Positions 5,626 to 13,836 of a DNA stretch of 38,461 nucleotides are shown here, one piece after another. The position numbers were made by a program, and so were the translations under genes. Positions within the stretch are counted from its first letter, which is position 1; the number at the start of each line of letters is the position of its first letter. This stretch comes from Acidimicrobiia bacterium (GTDB lineage: Bacteria > Actinomycetota > Acidimicrobiia > Acidimicrobiales > AC-14). The DNA lies in assembly GCA_023265045.1 (NCBI GenBank), contig JAHFUQ010000025.1, positions 1 to 38,461 on the forward strand, written 5' to 3'. The notes under the pieces were generated by a model that worked only from the letters and a program-made list of their open reading frames with translations, searched no databases and was not told the DNA's origin.

Positions 5626-8213
5626 CAGCCGACGCGCCCCAACAGCGCCACCGGAGACCCGGCCAGCAGCTCGCGCAGCAACACCCGCCCCTCCCACCGC
5701 CGACCGCCGCCGGCCAGCTCGTCGACCCACCGCCCCGGCGGCAGCGCGACCGAGGCATCTCCCCACTCCCCGCCCAGCCCGACGACGAGCCGGGGGACGA
5801 CGACCACCGCCTCGCCGCCCCGCACATACGCCACTGCGTGCCCGGCCATCTCGCCCTCGGAGTACAGCGGCCCGTACGGCGCGCCCGGCGCGAAGGCGCC
5901 CGGCCGAGCCCGGCGCACCGCCAGCGCCCGGGCGATCAACCGCTGCTTCGGGTGCCCGCCGGCTTCCAGCAACCGGCGCCGCTCGTCGTAGTCCACCGGC
6001 CGGCGGTTGTCGGGGTCGACCAGGCTCAGGTCCCACAGCTCGGTCCCCTGGTAGATGTCGGGCACGCCCGGCGAGGTGAGCTTGAGCAGCGTCTGCGCCA
6101 GCGACGCCACCCGGCCCGCCTCCACCAGCGGCGCCACGAACGCCTCCAGGTCGGCCACGAACTCGCCGTCCCCCAGCGCGCCGGCGACGAACGCCGCCAC
6201 CTGGTCCTCGTACCCGGGGTCAGGCGCCACCCAAGAGGTCTGGCGCTTGGCCTCCTTTACTGCCTTGAGCAGGTAGGCGGCGGCCCGCTCGACCGGAAGC
6301 GGCCAGGCCCCGACCAAGGTCTGGTAGAGCAGGTACTCGGTGTTGGCGTCGACGGGCCCGTACCGACCGTTCCCCTCCGACCACCGCCGCACCGCCGCCC
6401 CCCACGCCTCGGGCACCTCCGAGAGCAGCGCCATCCGCAGGCGGACGTCCTCGCTGCGCTTGGTGTCGTGGGTCGACGACGCCAGCATGGTGGCCGGCCA
6501 CTCGCGGGCCATCCGGGCGTTGTGGGCGTGGAACTCCTCGACCGTGACCCCGAACCGGCCCGGGTCGCCGCCGACCTCGTTCAGCGCCGCCAGCCGGAAG
6601 TAGCGGTAGAAGGCGGTGTCCTCCACGCCTTTGGCCATGACCGGGGCGCTGAACTGCTGGAACCGCAGGACCAGGTCGTCCTTGGCCGTGTCCTCGCCGT
6701 GGACGCAACCCAGCAGCAGGTCCCGCACGAACGCCAGGAGCATGGGGTCGAACTCGGGCCGGCGCCGGCTCGCCTCGCCGACGGCCGCCTCGACCGCGGC
6801 CACGTCCGCCTCCGAGGGACCTCGGCGCGGCGCCACGTAGGTCCGGTACACCCCGAAGCAGGCGGCCACCTCGCGCAAGACGTCGTGCACTTCGCGCCGG
6901 GCGTAGTCCCGGTACGACCGGCGAGCCTCGCACACGGCCACGGCCAGGGCGGTGAGCCGGTCCAGATCGGCGGCCAGCGTCCCCCGCATCATCTCCTGCT
7001 TGGCCCGGTAGGCGACGACGCCGAAGTCCGGCTCCTCGCCGGTGAAGTCGCGGTACAACTCGGTGAGCGGCGCCTCGCCCGCCGGATCGACGAACAACCC
7101 CAGCGCCTGGTTGAGGAAGTCGTACCCCGTCGTACCGTGGACGGGCCACGACGGCGGCAAGCGCTCGCCCGTCTCAAGGATCTTCTCCGCCACCACGTAG
7201 GCGCCTTCCCCCACGTGCGCTCGCAAGCGGTCGAAGTAGGCCTGGGGATCGCGCAGCCCGTCGGGATGGTCGACGCGTACGTCGGTGGCGAGACGCAACA
7301 CCAGGTCATGGGACTCCTCGAACACCTGAGGATCGGCCATGTTCAGACCGACCAACTCGTTGATGTCGAAGAAGCGGCGGTAGTCGATCGACTGCCCGGC
7401 CGTCCGCCAGAACGCGAACCGGTAGTTCTGCCGCACCAGCAGGGCGTCCAGTCGGTCGATGTCGGCGTTCACGGCCGCCACCTCCCGGTCGACCGCCGCG
7501 GCCAGCGCCGGCTCCTCCTCGAGCAACCGCGCCAGCCTTGCCCGCAGCACCTCCTTGTCCCGGTGGCGTTCGTCGACGCTGGCACGGTCGGTGGCCGACG
7601 CCAGAGGCAGCCGCCCGAACGCCACCGCGACGCTGGCCAGCTCCTCCGACTCGGAGTCGCACGCCGCGGCCGCCGCCCCCAGCAACTCGTCGAGCGTCCG
7701 GGGCGAGACCGGCGCTTCGTGCTCGAAGTAGCGGACGACGAACGAGCCCCCCTCGCGCTCCAACCGGAACTCGCCCCACTCGAGCACCCGGCCGTAGTGG
7801 TCGCCGAGGACGGGCAGGAGCACGTGGGGATCGGTACGCGACCAGTCGACGTCGAAGAACGCCGCCCAGCGGCTCGACGGGCCGTTCTCCAGCACGTCCC
7901 ACCACCACCGGTTCCGCCTCCCGGCCGCCACCGACATGTGGTTCGGCACGACGTCGGCGACGTGCGCCAGCCCGTGCTCAGCCAGCGCCTTGGTCATGCG
8001 CTCGAACCCCGCCCCGCCCCCGAGCTCCTCGTTCAGCCGCGAGTGGTCGACAACGTCGTAGCCGTGCTGGCTCCCGGGCGCGGCCTGCAGGTACGGCGAG
8101 CAGTACACGTGGCTGACGCCGAGCGCAGCCAGGTAGGGCGCGACGGCGGCGACCTCGTCGAAGCCAAAGCCGGCGTGGAGCTGCAGTCGGTAGGTCGCGA
8201 GGGGGACAGACAT
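5625..8213 (-). CDS. treY: Malto-oligosyltrehalose synthase
   Basis: 862 residues, GH13. TreY converts the reducing-end alpha-1,4 linkage of maltodextrin into an alpha,alpha-1,1 linkage, the first of two steps from glycogen to trehalose. The N-terminus LATYRLQLHAGFGFDEVA, GVSHVYCSPYLQA, GSQHGYDVVDH and VVPNHMSV are characteristic. Nucleophile D315 lies in RVDHPDGLRDP, acid/base E343 in VVAEKILETGE, and the third carboxylate in STHDTKRSEDVR; PDIYQGTELWDLSLVDPDNR is also present. It is longer than many TreY (about 720-770). ATG 8213 is the natural start. Only 22 bases separate it from the divergent ligase gene. The debranching enzyme TreX, usually in the same cluster, is not in the window. Confidence 0.95.
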   Translation of the reverse strand: MSVPLATYRLQLHAGFGFDEVAAVAPYLAALGVSHVYCSPYLQAAPGSQHGYDVVDHSRLNEELGGGAGFERMTKALAEHGLAHVADVVPNHMSVAAGRRNRWWWDVLENGPSSRWAAFFDVDWSRTDPHVLLPVLGDHYGRVLEWGEFRLEREGGSFVVRYFEHEAPVSPRTLDELLGAAAAACDSESEELASVAVAFGRLPLASATDRASVDERHRDKEVLRARLARLLEEEPALAAAVDREVAAVNADIDRLDALLVRQNYRFAFWRTAGQSIDYRRFFDINELVGLNMADPQVFEESHDLVLRLATDVRVDHPDGLRDPQAYFDRLRAHVGEGAYVVAEKILETGERLPPSWPVHGTTGYDFLNQALGLFVDPAGEAPLTELYRDFTGEEPDFGVVAYRAKQEMMRGTLAADLDRLTALAVAVCEARRSYRDYARREVHDVLREVAACFGVYRTYVAPRRGPSEADVAAVEAAVGEASRRRPEFDPMLLAFVRDLLLGCVHGEDTAKDDLVLRFQQFSAPVMAKGVEDTAFYRYFRLAALNEVGGDPGRFGVTVEEFHAHNARMAREWPATMLASSTHDTKRSEDVRLRMALLSEVPEAWGAAVRRWSEGNGRYGPVDANTEYLLYQTLVGAWPLPVERAAAYLLKAVKEAKRQTSWVAPDPGYEDQVAAFVAGALGDGEFVADLEAFVAPLVEAGRVASLAQTLLKLTSPGVPDIYQGTELWDLSLVDPDNRRPVDYDERRRLLEAGGHPKQRLIARALAVRRARPGAFAPGAPYGPLYSEGEMAGHAVAYVRGGEAVVVVPRLVVGLGGEWGDASVALPPGRWVDELAGGGRRWEGRVLLRELLAGSPVALLGRVG

Positions 8214-8223
8214 TGGGGTACGC

Positions 8224-8229
8224 GATCAT
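8224..8229 (+). promoter_or_regulatory. Putative -10 of ligC (leaderless)
   Basis: GATCAT ends six bases before GTG 8236, the same spacing seen at the clear TANNNT promoters of this window. It keeps only the A2 and T6 positions of the consensus, so support is moderate. Confidence 0.35.
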
Positions 8230-8235
8230 TGCCCA

Positions 8236-9324
8236 GTGCGCCTCCCGGTCATGCCCCCCGTGAAACCGATGCTCGCCAAACTGGCCCGCGAGTTCCCCGA
8301 CGCCGCCGACCTGGTCTTCGAGCCCAAGTGGGACGGGTTCCGCTGCATCGTGTTCCGCGACGGCGACGAGGTCGAGCTGGGCAGCCGCAACGAGAAGCCG
8401 CTCACGCGGTACTTCCCGGAGCTGATCGGGCCCCTGAAGGCGCAGCTCCCCGCCCAATGCGTGGTGGACGGCGAGATCGTGATCGCCACCGACGGCGGCC
8501 TCGACTTCGAGGCCCTGCTCCAGCGCATCCACCCCGCCGCCTCGCGAATCAAACTCCTGGCGGAGCAGACGCCGGCCTCCTTCGTGGCCTTTGACCTGCT
8601 CGCATTGGGCGACGACGACCTCCGGGAACATCGCTTCCACGACCGGCGAACGGCCCTCGAGGCCGCGCTGGCCGGCGTCACCCCGCCCGTGCACCTCACC
8701 CCCGCCACCCGCGACCGCGACGTCGCCCGGGACTGGTTCGACCGCTTCGAGGGGGCGGGGCTCGACGGGGTGGTGGCCAAGCGCGAGGACCTGCCCTACA
8801 AGGAAAACGACCGCCTCATGCTCAAGGTGAAGCATGCCCGCACCGCCGACTGCGTGGTGGCCGGCTTCCGCTGGCATAAGTCGGGCGGCGTGGTCGGGTC
8901 GCTGCTCCTCGGCCTCTACGACGACCAGGGCACGCTCCACCACGTCGGCGTGGCGTCGGGCTTCTCGGTGGCCCGCCAGAAGGAGCTACTGGCCGACGTG
9001 ACGCCTCTGCGCGACGCCGCCCTCGACGACCACCCGTGGAAGGAGTGGGCGTCGCTGGCGGCCGACGCGGCGGCGGGACCAGCCAGCCGCATGCCCGGCA
9101 GCCAGTCCCGCTGGAACGCGGGCCGGGACATGTCGTGGGAGCCCGTGCGTCCCGAGAAGGTCGTCGAGGTCGCCTACGACCACCTCCAAGGCGACCGCTT
9201 CCGCCACGCCACGTCGCTGGTGCGCTGGCGGCCGGACCGCGACCCGAGATCGTGCACCTACTCCCAGCTCGACGCGGCCGTCCCCGAGGAACTCTCATCC
9301 GTGTTCGGCGCCGGCGGCGGATAA
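8236..9324 (+). CDS. ligC: ATP-dependent DNA ligase, LigC type
   Basis: 362 residues. Motif I EPKWDGFR carries the lysine that becomes adenylated (K31); motif Ia GSRNEKPLTRYFPE, motif III SFVAFDLLAL, motif IV GLDGVVAK and motif V LMLKVKHARTADCVV are all in place. An OB-fold follows (SLLLGLYDDQGTLHHVGVAS). There is no polymerase or nuclease domain, which separates it from LigD. LigC enzymes seal nicks in DNA; in mycobacteria they act in base-excision and back-up end-joining repair. GTG 8236 is chosen because the family usually starts a few residues before MPPVKPMLA. It is transcribed away from treY. Confidence 0.93.
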   Translation: MRLPVMPPVKPMLAKLAREFPDAADLVFEPKWDGFRCIVFRDGDEVELGSRNEKPLTRYFPELIGPLKAQLPAQCVVDGEIVIATDGGLDFEALLQRIHPAASRIKLLAEQTPASFVAFDLLALGDDDLREHRFHDRRTALEAALAGVTPPVHLTPATRDRDVARDWFDRFEGAGLDGVVAKREDLPYKENDRLMLKVKHARTADCVVAGFRWHKSGGVVGSLLLGLYDDQGTLHHVGVASGFSVARQKELLADVTPLRDAALDDHPWKEWASLAADAAAGPASRMPGSQSRWNAGRDMSWEPVRPEKVVEVAYDHLQGDRFRHATSLVRWRPDRDPRSCTYSQLDAAVPEELSSVFGAGGG

Positions 9325-9351
9325 CCGGTGGAAAAGGGGCCACCTGCACTA

Positions 9352-9396
9352 TTGCAAGCGGTAGGTGCTCTGGTAGCGTGAGGGTGCAAGGGGGAG
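9352..9396 (+). promoter_or_regulatory. Promoter and RBS of sigma factor gene
   Basis: -35 TTGCAA (9352-9357), 16-base spacer, -10 TAGCGT (9374-9379). A strong Shine-Dalgarno AAGGGGGAG (9388-9396) sits 10 bases before TTG 9407. Unlike most promoters here, this one predicts a 5' leader of about 20 bases, and the rare TTG start depends on that ribosome binding site. Confidence 0.6.
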
Positions 9397-9406
9397 TACA
9401 TCCACG

Positions 9407-10342
9407 TTGGGCAAGCAGCGCGGGTGGAGCGGCGAGGAGGAAGACCTCCTCCAGCTCTACCTAAACGACATCGGGAAGCATCCACTCCTGACTCGGGCCG
9501 ACGAGGTCCACCTTGGCGAATTGGTGCTGGCGGGCCGAAGGGCCGCGACCGAGTTGGCCAAGCTGGGCGACCGAGTCGATTCCTCGCGGCTCGCGGAGCT
9601 CGAGGAGCGCCAGCGCCTCGCCGACGACGCGGCCCGGCGCTTCGTGCGGGCCAACCTCCGGCTGGTCGTGTCGATCGCCAAGAAGTACCAGTCCTCGGGT
9701 CTCCCCCTCCTCGACTTGATCCAAGAGGGCAACTTCGGCCTGATCCACGCCGTCGAGCGCTTCGACCCCCGCCGGGGGTTCAAGTTCTCGACCTACGCCA
9801 CATGGTGGATCCGCCAGACCATTGCCCGCGGCATCGCCAACACGGGCCGCACCATCCGGCTCCCGGTGCACGCCGGCGACCAGTTGCTCGCCATCCGCAT
9901 CGCCAACACCGCCTTCGAGGTCCGCAACGGCCGGACCCCGACGCCGTCGGAACTGGCGACGGCCGCCTCGCTGCCGTCGAAGAAGGTGGAGGAGCTGATC
10001 CCCTACCTGGCGGACCCGCTCTCCCTGTCCGACCGGATCAACGAGGACGACATCGAGCTGGGCGAGATGGTGGAGGACACCGGCTCGGTGGCGCCCGACG
10101 TGGCCGCCCTTGACGCCATGCTGCCCGCCCAGGTCAACGAGCTGCTCTCGGTGCTCGAGCCTCGGGAGCGGGAGATCCTGTGCCTGCGCTACGGCCTCGA
10201 CCGCGGCAAGCCCCGCACCCTCGAGGAGGTCGGCGAGTGCTTCGGGCTCACCCGCGAAGGCGTGCGGCAGGCCGAGCTGAAAGCCATCGCCAAGCTGCGC
10301 CGGCGCTCGGCGCGCGGCGGCCGCGACCTGCTCACGGCGTAG
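9407..10342 (+). CDS. Sigma-70 family RNA polymerase sigma factor (group 1/2, SigA/HrdB-like)
   Basis: 311 residues. Region 1.2 (LLQLYLNDIGKHPLLTRADE), regions 2.1-2.4 (RFVRANLRLVVSIAKKYQ, DLIQEGNFGLIHAVERFD, FKFSTYATWWIRQTIARGI), region 3 (RTIRLPVHAGDQLLAI, NGRTPTPSELA) and region 4 with its helix-turn-helix (LEPREREILCLRYGL, TLEEVGECFGLTREGVRQAE) are complete. There is no long acidic region 1.1, so it is more likely an alternative group 2 factor of the SigB/HrdC kind than the main housekeeping factor. Region 2.4 is canonical, so it should read promoters with a TANNNT -10. An in-frame TAG at 9374 rules out an upstream start; TTG 9407 is the only choice. Confidence 0.93.
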   Translation: MGKQRGWSGEEEDLLQLYLNDIGKHPLLTRADEVHLGELVLAGRRAATELAKLGDRVDSSRLAELEERQRLADDAARRFVRANLRLVVSIAKKYQSSGLPLLDLIQEGNFGLIHAVERFDPRRGFKFSTYATWWIRQTIARGIANTGRTIRLPVHAGDQLLAIRIANTAFEVRNGRTPTPSELATAASLPSKKVEELIPYLADPLSLSDRINEDDIELGEMVEDTGSVAPDVAALDAMLPAQVNELLSVLEPREREILCLRYGLDRGKPRTLEEVGECFGLTREGVRQAELKAIAKLRRRSARGGRDLLTA

Positions 10343-10363
10343 TCCAGCTCTAACCTCGCGAAC

Positions 10364-10377
10364 CCCCCGCACGGGGG
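10364..10377 (+). terminator. Short GC hairpin after sigma factor gene
   Basis: CCCCC GCAC GGGGG forms a 5-bp stem with a 4-base loop, 21 bases after the sigma factor stop and 15 bases before the transketolase -10. No T-run follows; weak terminator at best. Confidence 0.4.
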
Positions 10378-10392
10378 ACCGCTGCCGCCCCA

Positions 10393-10398
10393 TAGGCT
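10393..10398 (+). promoter_or_regulatory. -10 of transketolase gene (leaderless)
   Basis: TAGGCT followed by seven bases and ATG 10406, with no ribosome binding site; predicts a leaderless message. Confidence 0.55.
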
Positions 10399-10405
10399 GT
10401 CGGCC

Positions 10406-12265
10406 ATGAGCGACACCATGACCAACAGCGACGTCGACCTCCACGAGCTTGCCCAGCAGCTCCGCGTGGACGCGGTGCGGATGAGCGGCCAGGCCGGATC
10501 GGGCCACCCGACCTCCTCGATGTCGGCCGCCGAGCTGCTGGCGGTGCTGGTCGCTCGCCATCTCCGGTACGACTGGGCCGACCCCGACAACCCCGCGAAC
10601 GACCACCTGATCTTCTCCAAGGGCCACGCCTCGCCCCTGCTGTACGCCGTCTACAAGGCGGTGGGGGCGGTGACCGCAGCCGAGCTGGACACCTACCGCC
10701 AGCACAACTCGCTGCTGGAGGGCCACCCGACTCCTCGCCTGCCGTGGGTGGATGTCGCCACCGGCTCGCTGGGCCAGGGCCTTCCCATCGCGGTGGGCGT
10801 GGCCTACACGGCCAAGAAGCTGGAGGACTCGCCCAGCCGGGTGTGGGTCCTGTGCGGCGACTCGGAGATGGCCGAGGGCTCGATGTGGGAGGCGTTCGAG
10901 GCGGCCTCCTTCTGGGGGCTCGACAACATCTGCGCCATGATCGACGTCAACCGCCTGGGCCAGTCCGGCGCCACCCGCATCGGGTGGGACCTCGACAAGT
11001 ACCAGCGCCGCCTGGAGGCCTTCGGCTGGCACGTGATCGTCATCGACGGCCAAGACGCCGGCGAGGTCGATGCCGCCTTCACCGAGGCCGAGGCGACCAA
11101 GGGCAAGCCGACGGTGATCGTGGCCAAGACCAAGAAGGGCGCCGGCGTCCCCTGGGTCGAGGACCAGGAGAACGCCCACGGCAAGCCCGTCGAGCGGTGG
11201 CAAGAGGCCGTGGAGTACCTGGGCGGCGACCGTGGGATCACCGTCGCCGTGGCCAAACCCGAAGGGGCTCCGTCAAAGCCCCTTGTGAGCGGGATGACGG
11301 GCGACCTCCAGCTGCCGGCCTACGAAATGGGCAAGGAAGTCGCCACCCGCAAGGCCTACGGCGACGCGCTGGCCGCCCTCGGCCGCGCCCGCCAGGACGT
11401 CGTGGCCGTCGACGGCGAGGTCTCCAACTCCACGTTCTCGGAGATCTTCCGCTTCGCCCACCCCGACCGCTACGTCGAGTGTTACATCGCCGAGCAGCAA
11501 ATGATCGCCACCGCGGTCGGGCTGCAGGTGCGGGGATGGCGGCCGTTCGCCTCCACCTTCGCCGCCTTCCTGTCCCGGGCGTACGACTTCGTGCGCATGG
11601 CCGCCGTCTCGCGCGCCGACATCTGCGTGGCCGGCTCTCACGCCGGGTCCTCGATCGGCGAGGACGGTCCTTCCCAGATGGCGCTCGAAGACCTGGCGTC
11701 GTTCCGGGCCATCCACACCTCGACGGTCCTGTACCCGTCCGACGCCACCTCGGCGGCCGCCCTGGTGGCGACCATGGCCGACCTCAAGGGCATCGCCTAC
11801 ATGCGCACCACCCGGGCCGCCACCCCGGTGATCTACGAGGCGAGCGAGTCCTTCCCGGTGGGCGGGTCCAAGGTCGTGCGTTCGAGCGCCAACGACCAGG
11901 TCGCCCTCATCGGGGCCGGCATCACCCTCCACGAGGCGATCAAGGCGGCCGACGCCCTCGCCGCCGACGGCATCGCCGCCCGGGTCATCGACGCCTACTC
12001 GGTCAAGCCCATCGACGCCGCCACCATCCGCCAGGCGGCCGCCGACTGCGGGGGCCGCATCGCCGTTTCCGAGGACCACTGGCCCGAGGGCGGTCTGGGC
12101 GACGCGGTGATGGAGTGCTTCGCCGTCCACGACGGCCCCCTCCACGTCAAGGCGCTGGGTGTCGCCGACATGCCGACGTCCGGCAAGCCCGACGAGCTCA
12201 TCGCCGCCGCCGGCATCGACGCCTCCGCCATCGCCAACGCCGCCCGGGGGCTCGTCGCCGGGTAG
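10406..12265 (+). CDS. tkt: Transketolase, short (about 620-residue) type
   Basis: 619 residues. The enzyme moves two-carbon ketol units between sugar phosphates in the pentose phosphate and Calvin cycles. Visible: SGHPTSSMSAAELL, KGHASPLLYA and GSLGQGLPIAVG in the N-terminal part; the thiamine diphosphate motif begins CGDSEMAEGSMWEA and ends IDVN. The pyrimidine domain has the glutamate in CYIAEQQMIATAVGL, followed by FAAFLSRAYD and SHAGSSIGEDGPSQMALEDL; the C-terminal domain starts near QVALIGAGITLHEA. Length and motifs fit the animal/TKTL-like short form rather than the 660-residue E. coli TktA form. Start ATG 10406 is set by the leaderless promoter. No other pentose-phosphate gene is adjacent. 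Confidence 0.95.
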   Translation: MSDTMTNSDVDLHELAQQLRVDAVRMSGQAGSGHPTSSMSAAELLAVLVARHLRYDWADPDNPANDHLIFSKGHASPLLYAVYKAVGAVTAAELDTYRQHNSLLEGHPTPRLPWVDVATGSLGQGLPIAVGVAYTAKKLEDSPSRVWVLCGDSEMAEGSMWEAFEAASFWGLDNICAMIDVNRLGQSGATRIGWDLDKYQRRLEAFGWHVIVIDGQDAGEVDAAFTEAEATKGKPTVIVAKTKKGAGVPWVEDQENAHGKPVERWQEAVEYLGGDRGITVAVAKPEGAPSKPLVSGMTGDLQLPAYEMGKEVATRKAYGDALAALGRARQDVVAVDGEVSNSTFSEIFRFAHPDRYVECYIAEQQMIATAVGLQVRGWRPFASTFAAFLSRAYDFVRMAAVSRADICVAGSHAGSSIGEDGPSQMALEDLASFRAIHTSTVLYPSDATSAAALVATMADLKGIAYMRTTRAATPVIYEASESFPVGGSKVVRSSANDQVALIGAGITLHEAIKAADALAADGIAARVIDAYSVKPIDAATIRQAAADCGGRIAVSEDHWPEGGLGDAVMECFAVHDGPLHVKALGVADMPTSGKPDELIAAAGIDASAIANAARGLVAG

Positions 12266-12299
12266 ACTGGCGGCCGCTCAGGCGAACGTGGGGGTGGGC

Positions 12300-12713
12300 A
12301 TGAATCGGTCGGTCAAACGAGCCGCGGTCATCGCCGGCGGCACGGTTTTCGTGGTGACGCTGTTCGTGTCGGGCCGGGCCGACTCGCAGGTCCCCCCGCC
12401 TCCAACCCTGCCGCCGGGGTTCACGCTGCCGACGTTCCCCCCGCCGCCGACGATGCCGCCGGGGGGCTTCACCATCCCCTCGGTCCCGACGATCCCCCCG
12501 CCGACGCAGCCGCCGCAGACCCAGCCGCCGCCGACCCAGCCGCCGCCGACCCAGCCGCCGCCGACCCAGCCGCCGCCGACGATGCCCCCGATCACCTCAC
12601 CGTCCACCAACGTCGACAGCAAGATTGACGACATCATCGACAAACTGGACGATTTCGGGGACCAGTTCCAGGACATCATCGACGACCTGCGGGCGCTGAA
12701 GACGCACTTCTAG
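12300..12713 (+). CDS. Proline-rich exported protein with QPPPT repeats
   Basis: 137 residues, not recognised as a named family. Residues 1-30 (MNRSVKRAAVIAGG, then TVFVVTLFVSGRADSQ) look like a signal peptide or membrane anchor. Residues 31-105 are almost only P, T, Q, G and F, including several exact QPPPT units. The last 30 residues (KIDDIIDKLDDFGDQFQDII) form an acidic amphipathic helix that may dimerise or dock to a partner. The layout suggests an exported linker protein whose proline stalk spans the cell wall (inference). Translation could begin at GTG 12288 or 12294 in the same frame; ATG 12300 gives the better signal sequence. TAGACT at 12263-12268 may be its -10. Confidence 0.7.
   Translation: MNRSVKRAAVIAGGTVFVVTLFVSGRADSQVPPPPTLPPGFTLPTFPPPPTMPPGGFTIPSVPTIPPPTQPPQTQPPPTQPPPTQPPPTQPPPTMPPITSPSTNVDSKIDDIIDKLDDFGDQFQDIIDDLRALKTHF
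12522..12581 (+). repeat. Tandem 15-base repeat (QPPPT codons)
   Basis: Four head-to-tail units of CAGCCGCCGCCGACC begin at 12522, 12537, 12552 and 12567; the last ends in ACG. Diverged partial units precede them. Identical codons, not just identical amino acids, point to recent slippage expansion. Confidence 0.9.
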
Positions 12714-12830
12714 AGCGCGGCGAACAGCTCGACGGGGTCGCCGCCGGGATCGAGCATCTTGCATGACGCTGGCCCAGAACGCGGTCGCAGGCCGGCGCGG
12801 GCCGCGTCGAGCCGGGGATGGTTTCGGGAA
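12710..12830 (-). pseudogene. 3' remnant of a VOC/glyoxalase-like gene
   Basis: On the minus strand a frame without a start ends KMLDPGGDPVELFAAL and a stop that shares bases with the stop of the proline-rich gene. The phrase DPGGDPVELF is the typical last strand of glyoxalase/bleomycin-resistance (VOC) proteins. Upstream sequence (HPRLDAARAGLRP) no longer resembles the fold. It is a decayed 3' end, and it occupies most of the gap between the two flanking genes. Confidence 0.45.
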
Positions 12831-12845
12831 TGCGTCAGGCGGTAG

Positions 12846-13415
12846 CTAGAAGGCCCGGCGGCCCGTCAGCGCCAGCAACCGGGTCTGGAGGTCGGCGTCC
12901 GCGGGCGCCTCCGCCGCCGGACCGAACGCCCCCGCCTCGCGCCAGCCCTCCACCTGGGGGGCCAGGAAGTCGTACACCCACCCCACCAGCTCAGGGTCGA
13001 GGGACTCGTCCGCCCCGATCGCCCGGGCCAGGTCCCAGGCGTGGATCACGTGGTCGGTGATCAGCTGGGACAGGTAGAACTCGCCCGGGAAGTCACCGAA
13101 GGACAGGTGGACGGTGCGCTCGAGCGCCCCGTCGGCCGCGGCCGCCGCCACCGCGCCTTCCGCCGCCTCGGCCCACGCCGCCTGGGGGTCGTCGCCCAGG
13201 AGGTCGCCGTCGAAGCGATCCCCGACCTCGGCCATCGTGGCGCCGTCGAACAGCGGCGGCGCCCACCGAGCCTCGTTCACCAGATGGTTGACCAGGGCGC
13301 GCACGTCCCAGTCGGAGTTGGGCGTCGGCGCGTCCCACTGCGCGTCACCCACTGAGCGGACCCGCGCGCCGAACCCGTCCACCGCCCGCCGGAACAGGGC
13401 GGCGAGGTCGCTCAG
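12846..13415 (-). CDS. TIGR03086/mycothiol-dependent maleylpyruvate isomerase-like protein (DinB fold)
   Basis: 189 residues. The conserved phrases DWDVRALVNHLVNEARW, GDRFDGDLLGDDPQAAW and LITDHVIHAWDLARAIGAD match the actinobacterial TIGR03086 group of the DinB/MDMPI superfamily; the His residues in NHLV and DHVIHAW would bind one metal. The substrate is unknown; relatives use mycothiol. No ATG, GTG or TTG lies before the conserved N-terminus (LSDLAALFRRAVDGF). The frame instead has CTG at 13415-13413, which overlaps the stop of the upstream gene as CTGA, in the same geometry as the GTGA junctions elsewhere in this window. CTG is therefore proposed as the start. If not, the gene would have lost its start codon. 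Confidence 0.75.
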   Translation of the reverse strand: MSDLAALFRRAVDGFGARVRSVGDAQWDAPTPNSDWDVRALVNHLVNEARWAPPLFDGATMAEVGDRFDGDLLGDDPQAAWAEAAEGAVAAAAADGALERTVHLSFGDFPGEFYLSQLITDHVIHAWDLARAIGADESLDPELVGWVYDFLAPQVEGWREAGAFGPAAEAPADADLQTRLLALTGRRAF

Positions 13416-13813
13416 CGCAGGACGAGCACGCGCGGCGCCCGTGACTGCAACGGCTCGACGAAGATGTCGTCGAGCGGCAGCGGAAGCGCAGCCGCACCGG
13501 CGCCGGCCAAGGGACGCGGCCGGCGGGGCTCGCGCGGTGAGGAGCTGCCGCCCCAGCCGCGGTAGATCAGCAGGCCGTCGGGGTTGGGCACCGCGTCGAG
13601 GGCCGCCTGCACGGCGGCGTCGGCCCGGAACCGCTCCCACTGCTCCTCGTTGGTGAACCGCAGTTCCACGACCACACCCCACCGGAGCGCACGCGACGAC
13701 CAGTCGGTGGCGCCGTGGCGCAGGGCGGCCTCGATCAAGTTGTCGATGTGGGCTTCGGACCAGAGGGTCGCGGGAAACGAGCCGTCGAGAACTTCGATGG
13801 ACATGTCGTACAC
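13412..13813 (-). CDS. Conserved hypothetical protein
   Basis: 133 residues, no named domain recognised. It reads VYDMSIEVLDGSFPATLWSE, then HIDNLIEAALRHGATDWSSR, RFTNEEQWERFRADAAVQAA and LDAVPNPDGLLIYRGWGGSS, followed by a Pro/Arg-rich segment and DDIFVEPLQSRAPRVLVLR. The alternation of strands and helices suggests a small alpha/beta, ferredoxin-like fold with a flexible tail. GTG 13813 is preferred (TACACT -10 nine bases upstream on the minus strand); ATG 13804 is possible. It is translationally coupled to the TIGR03086-like gene by the CTGA overlap, so the two may act together. Confidence 0.7.
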   Translation of the reverse strand: MYDMSIEVLDGSFPATLWSEAHIDNLIEAALRHGATDWSSRALRWGVVVELRFTNEEQWERFRADAAVQAALDAVPNPDGLLIYRGWGGSSSPREPRRPRPLAGAGAAALPLPLDDIFVEPLQSRAPRVLVLR

Positions 13814-13836
13814 GGCGCTACCAGTGTACGCAGGTC

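Noticed and set aside
5370-8594. A 1074-codon open frame on the plus strand
   Set aside because: It is the antisense of treZ and treY, rich in H, R and P as expected for a complementary frame of GC-rich genes, and matches no protein pattern.
9461-11203. A 580-codon minus-strand frame
   Set aside because: Antisense to the sigma factor and transketolase genes, both of which have full family motifs.
12522-12581. CRISPR-like repeat array
   Set aside because: Units are 15 bases with no spacers and code in frame for QPPPT.
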